64,000 nucleotides of DNA, from assembly GCA_029265615.1 (NCBI GenBank), contig JAJUIB010000001.1, forward strand, positions 62,001-126,000. Reading direction: 5' to 3'. The stretch comes from Spirochaetota bacterium. GTDB lineage: Bacteria > Spirochaetota > Spirochaetia > Treponematales > Rectinemataceae. How positions within the stretch are numbered: the first letter of the stretch is position 1; every line of letters starts with the position of its first letter. This document shows, piece after piece, positions 42,597-51,103 of this stretch. Position numbers and translations under genes: made by a program. The notes under the pieces were generated by a model. It was given only the letters and a program-made list of their open reading frames with translations, searched no databases and had not been told where the DNA came from.

Positions 42597-43421
42597 TTAG
42601 GGAAGTTTATAATAGCTGCGGTAGCCGTACTCGAAGGCGCTACCCGGCAAGAGCCGCTTGAGCATGGCGCTCAGCCGTTCGAACGCGGGGCCAACCGAAT
42701 AGCGGATCCGATGACGGCGCCGCGTCAACAGGGTCTCAAGGCGCTTGGCCGCCTCAAGCGGATCGTGTCCCGCGCGCTCGTCCCGCACTTGGACGCCCAT
42801 GGCCGCTTCGTACCACCGCTCATAGGCGCTACCAGAGGCCAGGGCAGCTTTCCTCCGCGCATCGGTAAAACCGGTGCGGAAGTCGCCCGGTTCAAGGAGA
42901 AAGGCGGAGAGCCCGAAGGGGCGGATTTCGTAGCGAAGCGCCTCAACAAAGCCTTCAAGCGCAAACTTGCTCGCCGAGTAGAAGGCCTGGAAGGGCATGC
43001 CGATCAGGCCCGCAAGGGATGAGAAGACGGCGATCGTGCCCTTGCCCGCCGCACGCATCGAGGGGAGAACCGCTTTCACGCAACGCACGACGCCGAAGAA
43101 GTTGGTCTCCATCTGGAGCCGGATTTCGTCCATGCTCGAGTCTTCCACGGCGCCAGAGACGCCCATGCCGGCGTTGCACACCAAGATGTCGATCCGCCCT
43201 TCCCGAGAGAGCACTTCGGCGATTGCGGCTTTGACCGACTCGTCGTCGGTGACATCCATGCGAATGAGTTCAAAGAACTCGTCGGCCTTTTTGGTGTAGG
43301 AACCGGGATTGCGGCTCGTGCCATAGACCTTGTAGCCGCGCTTGGCGAGATACGTAGCGCAAGCATTGCCGAGCCCGCTCGAGGCTCCGGTGACAACGAC
43401 AACCGGATCGCGACGTTCCAT
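42597..43421 (-). CDS. Short-chain dehydrogenase/reductase
   Basis: 274 residues from ATG 43421, with AAGGAG upstream. Classical SDR motifs: VVVVTGASSGLGNACA (NAD(P) site), CNAGMGVSG, an active-site serine in FSSLAGLIG and YSASKFALEGF (Tyr-x3-Lys). The TSRNP sequence after the second strand, with its arginine, suggests NADPH preference. It resembles oxidoreductases acting on lipids or steroids (COG0300-type), but the substrate cannot be told. The C-terminus is an amphipathic extension. Confidence 0.9.
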   Translation of the reverse strand: MERRDPVVVVTGASSGLGNACATYLAKRGYKVYGTSRNPGSYTKKADEFFELIRMDVTDDESVKAAIAEVLSREGRIDILVCNAGMGVSGAVEDSSMDEIRLQMETNFFGVVRCVKAVLPSMRAAGKGTIAVFSSLAGLIGMPFQAFYSASKFALEGFVEALRYEIRPFGLSAFLLEPGDFRTGFTDARRKAALASGSAYERWYEAAMGVQVRDERAGHDPLEAAKRLETLLTRRRHRIRYSVGPAFERLSAMLKRLLPGSAFEYGYRSYYKLP

Positions 43422-43495
43422 GGGGAACTCTCCTTTGGTGATGCATCCTAGCCGAGCCGTGAGCCTCCGCGCAAGCGGCCAAGGTCAGCCATGCG

Positions 43496-44032
43496 TCAAT
43501 GGCGCGGCACTGTCTTTTTTGCAAAGGCCTCGGCGATGACTGCGGCCTCATCCTCGGGCCGGAATCGCTCGGTGTTGAGCGTAAGATCAGCGGCGCTCCA
43601 GTCATCGTTGTCGATGCCATAGATGCGCCGGTAACGCGTGTGATCCTCTTCGTCGCGCCGCCGCGTGAAGGCGATCACCTCGTCGAGGCTGCCACCTTCG
43701 CGGGTATGGATGCGCGCCGCGCGGACCTCGGGACTTGCCCAGAGGTAGACGCGGAGAAGTGCGTCCGGGAGGAGCCACATCGCAAGCCGTGAGCCGATAA
43801 CACAATCGCCTTCGCGCGCAAGGCGCACCTGGAGCGCATCAAGCTCGCGGTCCCAGGAGTCGTCAACCCGTGCAAGCTCGAGGATTCGCTCGAGCGACAG
43901 GCCTCGGTCCTGGGCGAGATTGCGAAACGTGTAGTTTATGACCTTAAAACCGAGAAGCTCGGCCACGAGTCGCGTGACCGTGCTGTTGCCGCAGCCTGAT
44001 TTGCCGGAGATTGCGACGATGCGCGCGCCCAT
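43496..44032 (-). CDS. Cytidylate-kinase-like P-loop protein with altered Walker A
   Basis: 178 residues. The opening ARIVAISGKSGCGNSTVTRLVAELLG resembles the P-loop of short archaeal-type CMP kinases, and the lid-like part DALLRVYLWASPEVRAARI plus FTRRRDEEDHTRYRRIYGID fits nucleoside monophosphate kinases. The Walker A lysine is replaced by asparagine (GKSGCGNS), so the lysine at the second position may stand in for it or catalysis may be lost. It begins 9 bases after yicC ends, so it belongs to the murC-yicC operon. A second, canonical CMP kinase is fused to S1 at 25000-27354. Confidence 0.82.
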   Translation of the reverse strand: MGARIVAISGKSGCGNSTVTRLVAELLGFKVINYTFRNLAQDRGLSLERILELARVDDSWDRELDALQVRLAREGDCVIGSRLAMWLLPDALLRVYLWASPEVRAARIHTREGGSLDEVIAFTRRRDEEDHTRYRRIYGIDNDDWSAADLTLNTERFRPEDEAAVIAEAFAKKTVPRH

Positions 44033-44041
44033 GATCCCTCG

Positions 44042-44911
44042 CTATTCTATGTTCCGTAGTTGTTCTCTGATGTTTTCGAGGGCGTCCTTGAGCTCGACGA
44101 CGGCCTCTGCCACGGGGAGGAGGATGTTTTTCGAGCCGACGGTATTTACCTCGCGGTTCATCTCCTGTGCGAGAAAGTCGAGTTTTTTGCCGGGAGCGTC
44201 CTCTCGCTCGACGATGCGGCGGAACGAGGCGATGTGGGCCGCAAGGCGCGCAAGTTCCTCGTTTACCGTGTATTTCATGAGAAGCGCCGCAGTTTCCGAA
44301 AGTATGCGCCCCTCGTCGACTGAGTCGCCCATGACTTCGCGGAAGCGCTCGCGGAGCTGGGTACGCACGGTCCGCTCGATCTCGGGCACGTTGGCGGAAA
44401 TTGCGGCGACGCCCGCTTCGATCCGTGCAAGCTGGTGTTCGATATCCTCGCGCGTCGCCCGGCCTTCGCAAAGACGACTTTCCTCGTAGGCCGCGAAGCA
44501 GGATTCCAGCTCTGGTAGGAGGAGGCGCCAGAGCTCGTCCTCGTCGATTTCGCGCTCATAGGCGACAACGCCGTCAAAGGCAAGGAGGTTCGAAAGTTTC
44601 ACCGGCTCTGCGATGTCGCATGCGGCGGCGATTCCGCGGAGCGTCTCGGCGACGGCCTTTGCGGCCGCAAGATCGGCGCTGGCCCTGACAGGCAAATCGA
44701 GGAAGCGGATGCGGACATAGAGTTCGATCTTGCCGTGAACGATCCGCTCCTGGAGAAAGGCGCGGAAACGAGGCTCGAGGCGCGCAAGGTGGTGGGGGAG
44801 CGATATGGAAAGGTCGAGATAGCGGTTGTTGTACGATCGGAGATCCATGCTCCCCCGTAGGCGCTCGTGCGCGATTTCGCGGTGCGAAAAGCCGGTCATA
44901 CTCTTGATCAT
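44042..44911 (-). CDS. yicC: YicC-family endoribonuclease
   Basis: 289 residues, the normal length. N-terminal YicC domain MIKSMTGFSHRE and RSYNNRYLDLSISLPHHLARLEPRFRAFLQERIVHGKIELYVRI; the C-terminal DUF1732 part ends EDAPGKKLDFLAQEMNREVNTVGSKN. Family knowledge: YicC is a manganese-dependent RNase that trims small RNAs. It overlaps murC by 4 bases (ATGA) and is followed by the kinase-like gene. In many bacteria yicC sits before gmk; here the kinase-like gene takes that place. Confidence 0.95.
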   Translation of the reverse strand: MIKSMTGFSHREIAHERLRGSMDLRSYNNRYLDLSISLPHHLARLEPRFRAFLQERIVHGKIELYVRIRFLDLPVRASADLAAAKAVAETLRGIAAACDIAEPVKLSNLLAFDGVVAYEREIDEDELWRLLLPELESCFAAYEESRLCEGRATREDIEHQLARIEAGVAAISANVPEIERTVRTQLRERFREVMGDSVDEGRILSETAALLMKYTVNEELARLAAHIASFRRIVEREDAPGKKLDFLAQEMNREVNTVGSKNILLPVAEAVVELKDALENIREQLRNIE

Positions 44912-46404
44912 CGGGGCGCTCCTTTTGCTGTGAAGCGTTCGAGGAGCGCCACGCCGAGCTTCCAGTTGTCGCCGGCTCCCATCGTGAGAAAGAGGTCGCC
45001 GGGTCTAAGCTCGCGCGCAAGCGGCTCAAGGGCCTCGAGGGGCTCCTCATAATAGCTCGTGCAGGACTTGCCGCGCGCGTTGCGACGGGCGCGGGCAAGC
45101 TCATAGAGTGCGCGTCCGCTTGTCGCTGGATCGGGGGCCTCGCGCGCGGAGGCGTAAATTTTGTGAAGGACAAGCGCGTCTGCGTCGTCGAAGCTCGCCG
45201 CGAAATCGTCAAACAGTGCCTTCGTCCTCGAATAGGTATGGGACATAAAGTCGACGATGATGCGTCTATCCGGCCAGAAGGCCTTTATTCCGCGGATCGT
45301 TTCGCGGAGGGCAGTCGGATGGTGCGCGTAGTCGTCCATGAAGAGGATGCCCCCCGCCTCGCCGAGAATTTCGGAGCGGCGCTTCGAGCCGCGGAAGTCC
45401 GCAAGCGCGGCGCGTAGCGCCGCAAGCTCCGCAACCGCGGGCGCAGCGGCCGACGCAGGGGCTGCGCCTTTCGTGCGATCGGTGGCATATAGCGACACGG
45501 CAAGCGCTAGGGCCGCCGTCGCGTCGAGCGCGATGTGCTCGCCGGGCACATGAAGCTCAAAAGGCTCGGCAAATCCCGCAAGGCGGAAGCGCGCACAACC
45601 CTTACCCGTTTCATAGGCAATGAGGCGGTACCGCCCCGCGGCACTACGGCCGTAGGGGACGAGCGAAAGGTCGGCGCGCTCCGCCGTAATCGCCGCGGCA
45701 ACGGCTGCGGCGCCTGGATCGTCCGCGCAATAGATGAGCTCGCCGCCCGGAGGCAGAAGGCGACAATACTCGACAAAGGCCGAGAAAATGTCGTCATAGC
45801 TTGGGTAATAGTCCTGATGGTCGGATTCGACACTTGTGAGGACGATGCGGCGTGGGGAAAAATGCAAAAAGTGCCGCCGGTATTCGCAGGTTTCCGCTAT
45901 GAGGTAGCGGCTACCGAGGATGAGCGTCGACTTTCCACCGAAACTCGAAACAGCCGAGCCTGCGAGCGTGGTGCTCGGCAGATGCAGAGCCGCCGCGAGA
46001 CTGCCTGCGAGGGCGGTAGTCGTCGTCTTGCCGTGGACTCCCGCTATGCCCGAGGCATCAAAGCGGCGGGACAATTCGCCAAGCGCCTCGGGATATACCA
46101 TGATCGGTATACCACGGCGCCGTGCTTCGACCAGTTCGGGGTTTCGGTCGGGGGCATAGGCGGCCGAATGAATGACAAGCGCCGTGTCCTCGGGGACATG
46201 CGCTCCATCAAAACCGATCGAAAGCTCAAGTCCGATCGACGCGAGAATCTCATCGGTGTAAAAACGATCGGCGACATCGGACCCGGACAGTCGCGCCCCT
46301 GATGCCGCAAGGATCTCCGCAAGCGCCGCCATACCCGTCCCCTTGGCTCCGACGAGGTGGATGCGCGTTCCCGCAAGTACGGGAGGGAGCTTTACATCGG
46401 TCAT
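44908..46404 (-). CDS. murC: UDP-N-acetylmuramate ligase (MurC or Mpl type)
   Basis: 498 residues from ATG 46404. Mur ligase motifs: RIHLVGAKGTGMAALAEIL, ATP site GVHGKTTTTALAG, NVESDHQDYYPS-like ESDHQDYY, and FMDDYAHHPTALRETIRGIK. It adds the first amino acid (L-Ala) to UDP-MurNAc in the cytosol. The AKGTGM opening, AGSAVSSFGGKS and ETCEYRRHFLHFSP are closer to atypical MurC or Mpl than to E. coli MurC, so a peptide-recycling ligase cannot be excluded. It heads an operon with yicC and has a leaderless-type promoter. Confidence 0.88.
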   Translation of the reverse strand: MTDVKLPPVLAGTRIHLVGAKGTGMAALAEILAASGARLSGSDVADRFYTDEILASIGLELSIGFDGAHVPEDTALVIHSAAYAPDRNPELVEARRRGIPIMVYPEALGELSRRFDASGIAGVHGKTTTTALAGSLAAALHLPSTTLAGSAVSSFGGKSTLILGSRYLIAETCEYRRHFLHFSPRRIVLTSVESDHQDYYPSYDDIFSAFVEYCRLLPPGGELIYCADDPGAAAVAAAITAERADLSLVPYGRSAAGRYRLIAYETGKGCARFRLAGFAEPFELHVPGEHIALDATAALALAVSLYATDRTKGAAPASAAAPAVAELAALRAALADFRGSKRRSEILGEAGGILFMDDYAHHPTALRETIRGIKAFWPDRRIIVDFMSHTYSRTKALFDDFAASFDDADALVLHKIYASAREAPDPATSGRALYELARARRNARGKSCTSYYEEPLEALEPLARELRPGDLFLTMGAGDNWKLGVALLERFTAKGAPR

Positions 46405-46410
46405 GGGGGC

Positions 46411-46440
46411 ATCATAGCGAAAGCGGCCCGAGCCAGGCAA
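46411..46440 (-). promoter_or_regulatory. Promoter of murC (leaderless type)
   Basis: On the minus strand, TTGCCT (46435-46440) and TATGAT (46411-46416) are 18 bases apart. Six bases separate the -10 box from ATG 46404, and no ribosome-binding site precedes it, so the transcript should begin at the start codon. The -35 box lies in the arm of the hairpin at 46430-46454. Confidence 0.6.
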
Positions 46441-46454
46441 GGCGGCCCTGGCTC
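46430..46454 (-). terminator. Hairpin between the GH57-like gene and murC
   Basis: An 8-bp stem, GAGCCAGG (46430-46437) with CCTGGCTC (46447-46454). It follows the GH57-like gene (stop 46491) on the minus strand; the sequence after it (GGGCCGCTTTCGC) has only a short T-run, so it may be a weak terminator. Confidence 0.4.
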
Positions 46455-46490
46455 ATTGAGTCCCACAGACAGCGCCTTCGTGCGTTGGCG

Positions 46491-48461
46491 TCACGCACGG
46501 AGGTCAAGGACGAGGGGAATTCGCGTGGCGCTTTCCGGGTCGAGCTCAAGGTCCCAGCCCAGAAGGAAGGAAGCGCCTTCATAGAATTCGCGCGCAAGAC
46601 CGTCAGCCTCACCATGGCGCCATACGGGGGAGTGTGACACATGAAAAGGCCGCTCCGAGCGTATCGCTATGCGCTCCTCGGCTACGCAATTTTCGATGCA
46701 AAGCGCCTTCACGCCTGGATAGGCCACTTCATGCGATGCATCGAACCGGATCGGCGCGGCATCCTCAGCCGCGGGGGCGGCTTCAAGAGCGACCTGCGCA
46801 GGTTCAAGCCCGGCCGCGAGGTTGAATTCCACCGCAAAGCGAAACGCAAGCGGAAGATTTTCACGATTGGTGATTTCGTACTCCACCGTCATGGCGCCTT
46901 TTTTGAATGCAAAGGACTTTCGCAAACCGAGGAGGCGGTCTATACCCGCGAGGGCTGCATATCCCTCGCGGCTAAGCACCGCAAGGTGCGCAGAGGGCGC
47001 GGATGCATCCACCTCGTAGGTCGCCTCGTGAAAACTCCCCGCCTCCTTGCCAAAAGTGCCGACCGGAAAAACGCGGTCGTGGAAGCAGCGGCGCGAGCGC
47101 GGCTTCCCATCGGCTTGCGGCAGGTCAGAAAGCACATTGACATAATTCGTCTTCGTGCGCATCGAATCGAGTTCGAAGAGGTGCCCGCCGCGCAGATGCA
47201 CATAGGCGTTGTAATCCCCCCCCTGATAGAGGAGTTCCTTTTCGCCATCAAAATCGATATCTGCAAGGATGAGGCCGGGCGAAAACGAGCCGCGCTGGCG
47301 TGTGGTTTTTTCCGCCTCGATGAGCGCGGCATAGGCCGCTGCCCGTACCGGCAAGCGCAGAAGTCCTCCCGAAGGGCCGTACCAGTAGGCCTCGCCGCAT
47401 TGGCCGCGCCACAGTTCCTCCTGGGCGGTTTTCTTTCGCGATTTGTCGCCGCGTAGCTGGCCGACGAGGATACGGACATAGTGCATTTTCGCATAGAGCG
47501 CCATGCTTTCCTCGTGGCGCAGAAGAAGGCGGCGTGGATTGCCGGCGAGGTATGCGGATTCACAGCCCGCATCGCGCCCTTCGCCGAATAAAGGCATCCT
47601 TTCGTGAGCGCAGGGACTACCCCCTTCGGGCAGGCTCCGTTGCATGAGGAACGCAGAGGCCTGGCTCGGGAAATACGCCCGTCCCGACCGCTTCCCGCTT
47701 TTAAGGAAACGGCCGGGTGTGGTTGTCTCTATGTTCTCCGCTTCGCGTCGCAGGGCGGCAAAGGCGCGTTCGAAAAACACATCGGGCGATTCGAGGCCGG
47801 AGTCCTCCCACAGCCTGCGGGATGCCCGATCGGGATAAAACATTGTATAGAGCGGCAGGGCGCCGATGCGTTCGCGGAGCGCGGCGCAGGCTTCAAACGG
47901 CGCAAGCGGCCGCTCGAAGCTCTCCATGGCGTCGAACACGGGAAACACCGTGAGACTTCTGCCTTGATCCTCGGTTACGGCGGGAAGCCCGAGCGTCGCG
48001 CCGGCCAGGCGAAAGTGCCGTTCGGGGAGAAAGGTATAGTCGAAGCCACAGGTTTGCAGACTCGAGACAAGTCCGGGCTCCCACGCGTACTCCTGAATCC
48101 ACGAGCCGCGGGGGCGCTTCCCGAAAGCCTTGCGGATGTACGTGGTAAGCAGTTCGATCTGGCCAAGCCGATCCGCGCCGGGTACGAGGGGAAAGAGGGG
48201 TGCAAAAAAACCGCCGCCGAGAAGCTCGATTTGCTTGCGAGCGGTCATTTCTTCGAGGAGCATGAGGAATTCTGGATGTCGAGCCTCGAGCCAGCGGAGG
48301 ACCGAGCCCGTATAGTGAAGCGCCGCGTATATCTCGGGAAAGCGATAGAGCGACGAAAGAAAGGGCCGCCAGCAGACTTGGTAGGTCTCCTCGTACAAAG
48401 ACTCCTCGGCTCCTTCGGGGACACTGTTATAGGTGCCGATGATGACCTGGCTCTTCTGCAT
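46491..48461 (-). CDS. Divergent GH57-like alpha-glucan enzyme with DUF1925/1926-like C-terminus
   Basis: 656 residues. The N-terminal half follows the GH57 4-alpha-glucanotransferase plan: GGGFFAPLFPLVP, the nucleophile motif WIQEYAWEP with its glutamate, and a helix bundle with RHEESMALYAKMHYV. The C-terminal half (about 390-656) is beta-rich like DUF1925/DUF1926 (FSPGLILADIDFDGEKELLYQG, LHDR-like CFHDRVFPVGTF). Two usual motifs are changed: HQP at the start reads NSVP, and DDGEKFG reads YPDRASR. It may be a weak or non-catalytic glucan-binding relative, or use another substrate. It has its own promoter and a leader of about 30 bases with AAGGA. Confidence 0.8.
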   Translation of the reverse strand: MQKSQVIIGTYNSVPEGAEESLYEETYQVCWRPFLSSLYRFPEIYAALHYTGSVLRWLEARHPEFLMLLEEMTARKQIELLGGGFFAPLFPLVPGADRLGQIELLTTYIRKAFGKRPRGSWIQEYAWEPGLVSSLQTCGFDYTFLPERHFRLAGATLGLPAVTEDQGRSLTVFPVFDAMESFERPLAPFEACAALRERIGALPLYTMFYPDRASRRLWEDSGLESPDVFFERAFAALRREAENIETTTPGRFLKSGKRSGRAYFPSQASAFLMQRSLPEGGSPCAHERMPLFGEGRDAGCESAYLAGNPRRLLLRHEESMALYAKMHYVRILVGQLRGDKSRKKTAQEELWRGQCGEAYWYGPSGGLLRLPVRAAAYAALIEAEKTTRQRGSFSPGLILADIDFDGEKELLYQGGDYNAYVHLRGGHLFELDSMRTKTNYVNVLSDLPQADGKPRSRRCFHDRVFPVGTFGKEAGSFHEATYEVDASAPSAHLAVLSREGYAALAGIDRLLGLRKSFAFKKGAMTVEYEITNRENLPLAFRFAVEFNLAAGLEPAQVALEAAPAAEDAAPIRFDASHEVAYPGVKALCIENCVAEERIAIRSERPFHVSHSPVWRHGEADGLAREFYEGASFLLGWDLELDPESATRIPLVLDLRA

Positions 48462-48493
48462 GCGGCAACGTTCCTTGGATGAATCTTTGCGCG

Positions 48494-48522
48494 ATTATAG
48501 CGCGGCCGCCCCTCCATCGGAA
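48494..48522 (-). promoter_or_regulatory. Promoter of the GH57-like gene
   Basis: On the minus strand, TTCCGA (48517-48522) and a perfect TATAAT (48494-48499) are 17 bases apart. It lies inside the last codons of rnfB, giving a leader of about 30 bases before ATG 48461. Confidence 0.6.
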
Positions 48523-49367
48523 GCGGATTTGACCTTTTTTTCGCGAGGAAGCTCAGGTGTGCCACCTGAACGGACGATGGCGCCCGAGGGGCAGCGTGCT
48601 GCGATTGCGGCCCATGCGGAGGACTCATCCTCCCTGAGCCGAGTGGAGGCCCGCGCCCGGCCTTCTTCTAGGGAAAACTCCCAAGAGGGGGAAAGCCGCG
48701 CACATTCACCGCAGGCGTCGCAGGCACGCGTACAGTCGGCCTTGCGGCTCTCTGGCGGTCTGTGGGACGAGCAGGCTACAAACCAGCGCGCGGTACGGGG
48801 CACCAGGGCGATAAGGCCTTTGGGACAGGCGACGACACAGCGACCGCAGCCCGAACAAAGCTCGGGATCGACGAGGGCAAGCCCTTTGTCGATGGAGATA
48901 GCGCCGAGGGGGCAGGCTACACGGCAACTACCGAGCCCGAGACAGGCATCGGCACAGGCTCTGCTACCGCCATAAAGCCGTGCCGCGGACCAGCAATCGG
49001 CGCGGCCGTCGTAGGCGAAAAGCTCCCGCACCTCTCCTTGCCGTCCTCCACAGCGGACAACTGCGATGCGGGCTTCTTTGCGTTCATCCCCAAGGGCCGT
49101 GCGCAACGAGGCCTCAACCGCCTTCCCGCCCGGTGCGCACAGGGCCGGATCGGCGCCGTTCTCGACAAGCTCTCGCGCATAGTGGCGGCAGTCATCGGTA
49201 CCACAGAGCCCGCAGTTGTGGCCGGGAAGCAGCGCGAGGAGGGCGTCCACAGCGGCGTCTTTTCGCCATCGACGCTTCCAGGCCGTCGCGAGGTAAAAGG
49301 CGCCAAACGCGGATAGAAAGCCTATGCCGAGCCCCAGGGGGAGGCGTAGCCACTCCACTTCACCCAT
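48495..49367 (-). CDS. rnfB: Rnf complex ferredoxin-type subunit RnfB, with degenerate C-terminal cluster motifs
   Basis: 290 residues. One N-terminal membrane helix (about 8-28), then the RnfB-specific cluster CGLCGTDDCRHYA with a later CAPGG cysteine (about 52-78). Next is a region with DCWSAARLYGGSRACADACLGLGSCRVACPLGAI and a clear ferredoxin motif, CSGCGRCVVACP (about 170-182). The third motif reads CTRACDACGECARLSP, with serine for its last cysteine, and the final expected motif keeps only ARCPSGAI. So at least one usual 4Fe-4S site is probably lost. It passes electrons between ferredoxin and RnfC. It starts 2 bases after rnfA. Confidence 0.9.
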   Translation of the reverse strand: MGEVEWLRLPLGLGIGFLSAFGAFYLATAWKRRWRKDAAVDALLALLPGHNCGLCGTDDCRHYARELVENGADPALCAPGGKAVEASLRTALGDERKEARIAVVRCGGRQGEVRELFAYDGRADCWSAARLYGGSRACADACLGLGSCRVACPLGAISIDKGLALVDPELCSGCGRCVVACPKGLIALVPRTARWFVACSSHRPPESRKADCTRACDACGECARLSPSWEFSLEEGRARASTRLREDESSAWAAIAARCPSGAIVRSGGTPELPREKKVKSASDGGAAAL

Positions 49368-49369
49368 GT

Positions 49370-49951
49370 CTACCCCACCATGTTGCGGATGAATCCCGCA
49401 TCGATGCCCATAAAGGCCATAGCCATGAGCCCTGCCGAAGCAAGAATGGCGGGAGCGCCGCGCATGGCTACTGGCAGATCGGCAAGTTCAAGGCGCTCAC
49501 GAAGCGCATCGAGGAGCACGAGCGCCGCCCAATAGCCGAAACTTGCCGCGGCGCTTGAGGCGACTGCGGCGAAAAAGCCATAGTCTGAGCGTGCTGTCGT
49601 GAGCGCGACGCCGAACACGAGGCAGCTCACCGCGCTTTCGTCCGCAAGGGCTCCAATTTTCGCAAAGACCGCCCCGGCGTTTGCACCCGCGCGGGCGGCG
49701 TACTTCACAAGTGGCGCGACGAGCGCCATGAACATGATCGGCTCGAGCGCGCTAAGACCAAGCGGTGCAAGGACGAGCACACGGATGCTCCATAGAAGGA
49801 GTGCAGCCATGAGGTTCGTCAAGGTCAGCGCGACGAGTGCGGAAAGGGGGCTCTTGCGTTCGCGCTTAACCGCGGGGCAGACGCCAAGACCGTAGACCAG
49901 AAGGACATTCGCCGAAAAAACCGAGATGAGAACGATGCCGAGATAGCTCAC
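49370..49951 (-). CDS. rnfA: Rnf complex membrane subunit RnfA
   Basis: 193 residues, exactly the E. coli RsxA length, from GTG 49951 with AAGGAGG six bases upstream; the longer frame is a shadow. Six membrane helices. Family motifs: FSANVLLVYGLGVCP and, near residue 105, VKYAARAG. RnfA and RnfE are homologous and share an inner-membrane 2Fe-2S site through conserved cysteines; here only the N-terminal VYGLGVCP cysteine is obvious, with another at AVSCLVFG. It overlaps rnfE by 4 bases (GTGA). Confidence 0.94.
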   Translation of the reverse strand: MSYLGIVLISVFSANVLLVYGLGVCPAVKRERKSPLSALVALTLTNLMAALLLWSIRVLVLAPLGLSALEPIMFMALVAPLVKYAARAGANAGAVFAKIGALADESAVSCLVFGVALTTARSDYGFFAAVASSAAASFGYWAALVLLDALRERLELADLPVAMRGAPAILASAGLMAMAFMGIDAGFIRNMVG

Positions 49952-50565
49952 GGAAGCCTCCTTCCCCTCCGCCTGAGCGCCCATCGATAGACGGCCGCCA
50001 CAAGGCCGAGAAGCATAAAGCCGCCAGCGGGGCTTGCTAGGAGCCTGAAGGGCGGCGATGTCGTAAGGACGAGCACACGCGGCGCAAGACCTGCGTGGGG
50101 CAGGCTGAGCCGCCCCAGGCCGACAAGCTCCCGGAGCGCCGATATGGCCATGGCGGCAAGGAGGTAGAATCCCGCCATGATCACCATGCCGCGGAGCCCG
50201 CCTCCGCCCTCCTGTTCCGACCGAAGCCCTCGCTTTAACGCCGCAAGGGTGAGGCAATTGGCGGCAAGCAGAGGAAGATAGATGTCGAGGCCTGTAGCAA
50301 GAAGTGGCGAGTATGCGGCGATGATGAGGGCATAGACCGCCGCAAAGCCGGCCGCAAGTACCAGAGCCCCCGGTGCGCGAAGGCGTTCGGGGGCCATGGT
50401 GCGGAGCGAACGGGCGGCAAGCCCCAAAAGGGGCACCGAAAGCGCTACGCCAAGACCGAGAATCATGCCCGAAGCAAAGTCGCGGGCGGCTGCGACCAGG
50501 GGACAGAGCCCCAGAAAGGCGCCAAGCACCGGGTCGGGGGTGAACGCATCGCGCGGAGCTCCCAT
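49948..50565 (-). CDS. rnfE: Rnf complex membrane subunit RnfE
   Basis: 205 residues from ATG 50565 (MGAPRDAFTPDPVL), with AAGGAA upstream. Six hydrophobic segments. The family motifs VLGAFLGLCPLVAAA (cysteine of the membrane 2Fe-2S site) and LPLLAANCLTLAAL are present. It pairs with RnfA in the membrane electron path. It starts one base after the rnfG stop. Confidence 0.94.
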   Translation of the reverse strand: MGAPRDAFTPDPVLGAFLGLCPLVAAARDFASGMILGLGVALSVPLLGLAARSLRTMAPERLRAPGALVLAAGFAAVYALIIAAYSPLLATGLDIYLPLLAANCLTLAALKRGLRSEQEGGGGLRGMVIMAGFYLLAAMAISALRELVGLGRLSLPHAGLAPRVLVLTTSPPFRLLASPAGGFMLLGLVAAVYRWALRRRGRRLP

Positions 50566-50566
50566 A

Positions 50567-51103
50567 TTATTCCTTTTTCGAGACGTGTTTCGCCATATCG
50601 GAGAGCCGAGTGAGAAGCTTTCCCGTGGCGGCGAAACTCTCTGTCGCACCCGCAAGCGCATCGGGCCTGCGCGCCTCACGCGGTAGCATGGGATAGGGGC
50701 GTTCGGCGCCTTTTCCGACAAAATCGGAAAACCAGCCATCGCGCGCAATGGGGATGGACGCATCGCTCTCCCCTATCATTTCCGCCGCCTCAAGTTCGCC
50801 GTCCGCGGCAAAAACAAAGGCGACCATTCTCGACCGGCCTTGAGTTCCGAGGCACGCGACCGTGCCCAAGCGCGGCGCACCCTTTCCTTCGAGCCTGTAA
50901 AGGCGCACATTGTTCAAAGCGCTTCCGGAGACGGGCCGGGTGGAAACAGACCGCCCCGAAAGCCGCTCGAGCGCCACTCGCTCACGGGCGATGGTCGCAT
51001 GTTCGACAAGAATGGAGGCGGCCGTTACGAGAAGGGTGATAAGCCCTACGAGGGCCGCCGCGCTCAGATTCTCAATGAGGAGTTCTTTCCTCTGCCCATC
51101 CAT
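50567..51103 (-). CDS. rnfG: Rnf complex flavin subunit RnfG
   Basis: 178 residues. An N-terminal membrane helix (about 14-34) and a periplasmic FMN-binding domain. The covalent FMN site is the threonine in DALAGATES near residue 155; the usual S/T two residues before GAT's alanine is alanine here, but the D, GAT and final serine fit the ApbE transferase target. It carries electrons on the outer face. The start is directly adjacent to the rnfD stop. Confidence 0.92.
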   Translation of the reverse strand: MDGQRKELLIENLSAAALVGLITLLVTAASILVEHATIARERVALERLSGRSVSTRPVSGSALNNVRLYRLEGKGAPRLGTVACLGTQGRSRMVAFVFAADGELEAAEMIGESDASIPIARDGWFSDFVGKGAERPYPMLPREARRPDALAGATESFAATGKLLTRLSDMAKHVSKKE

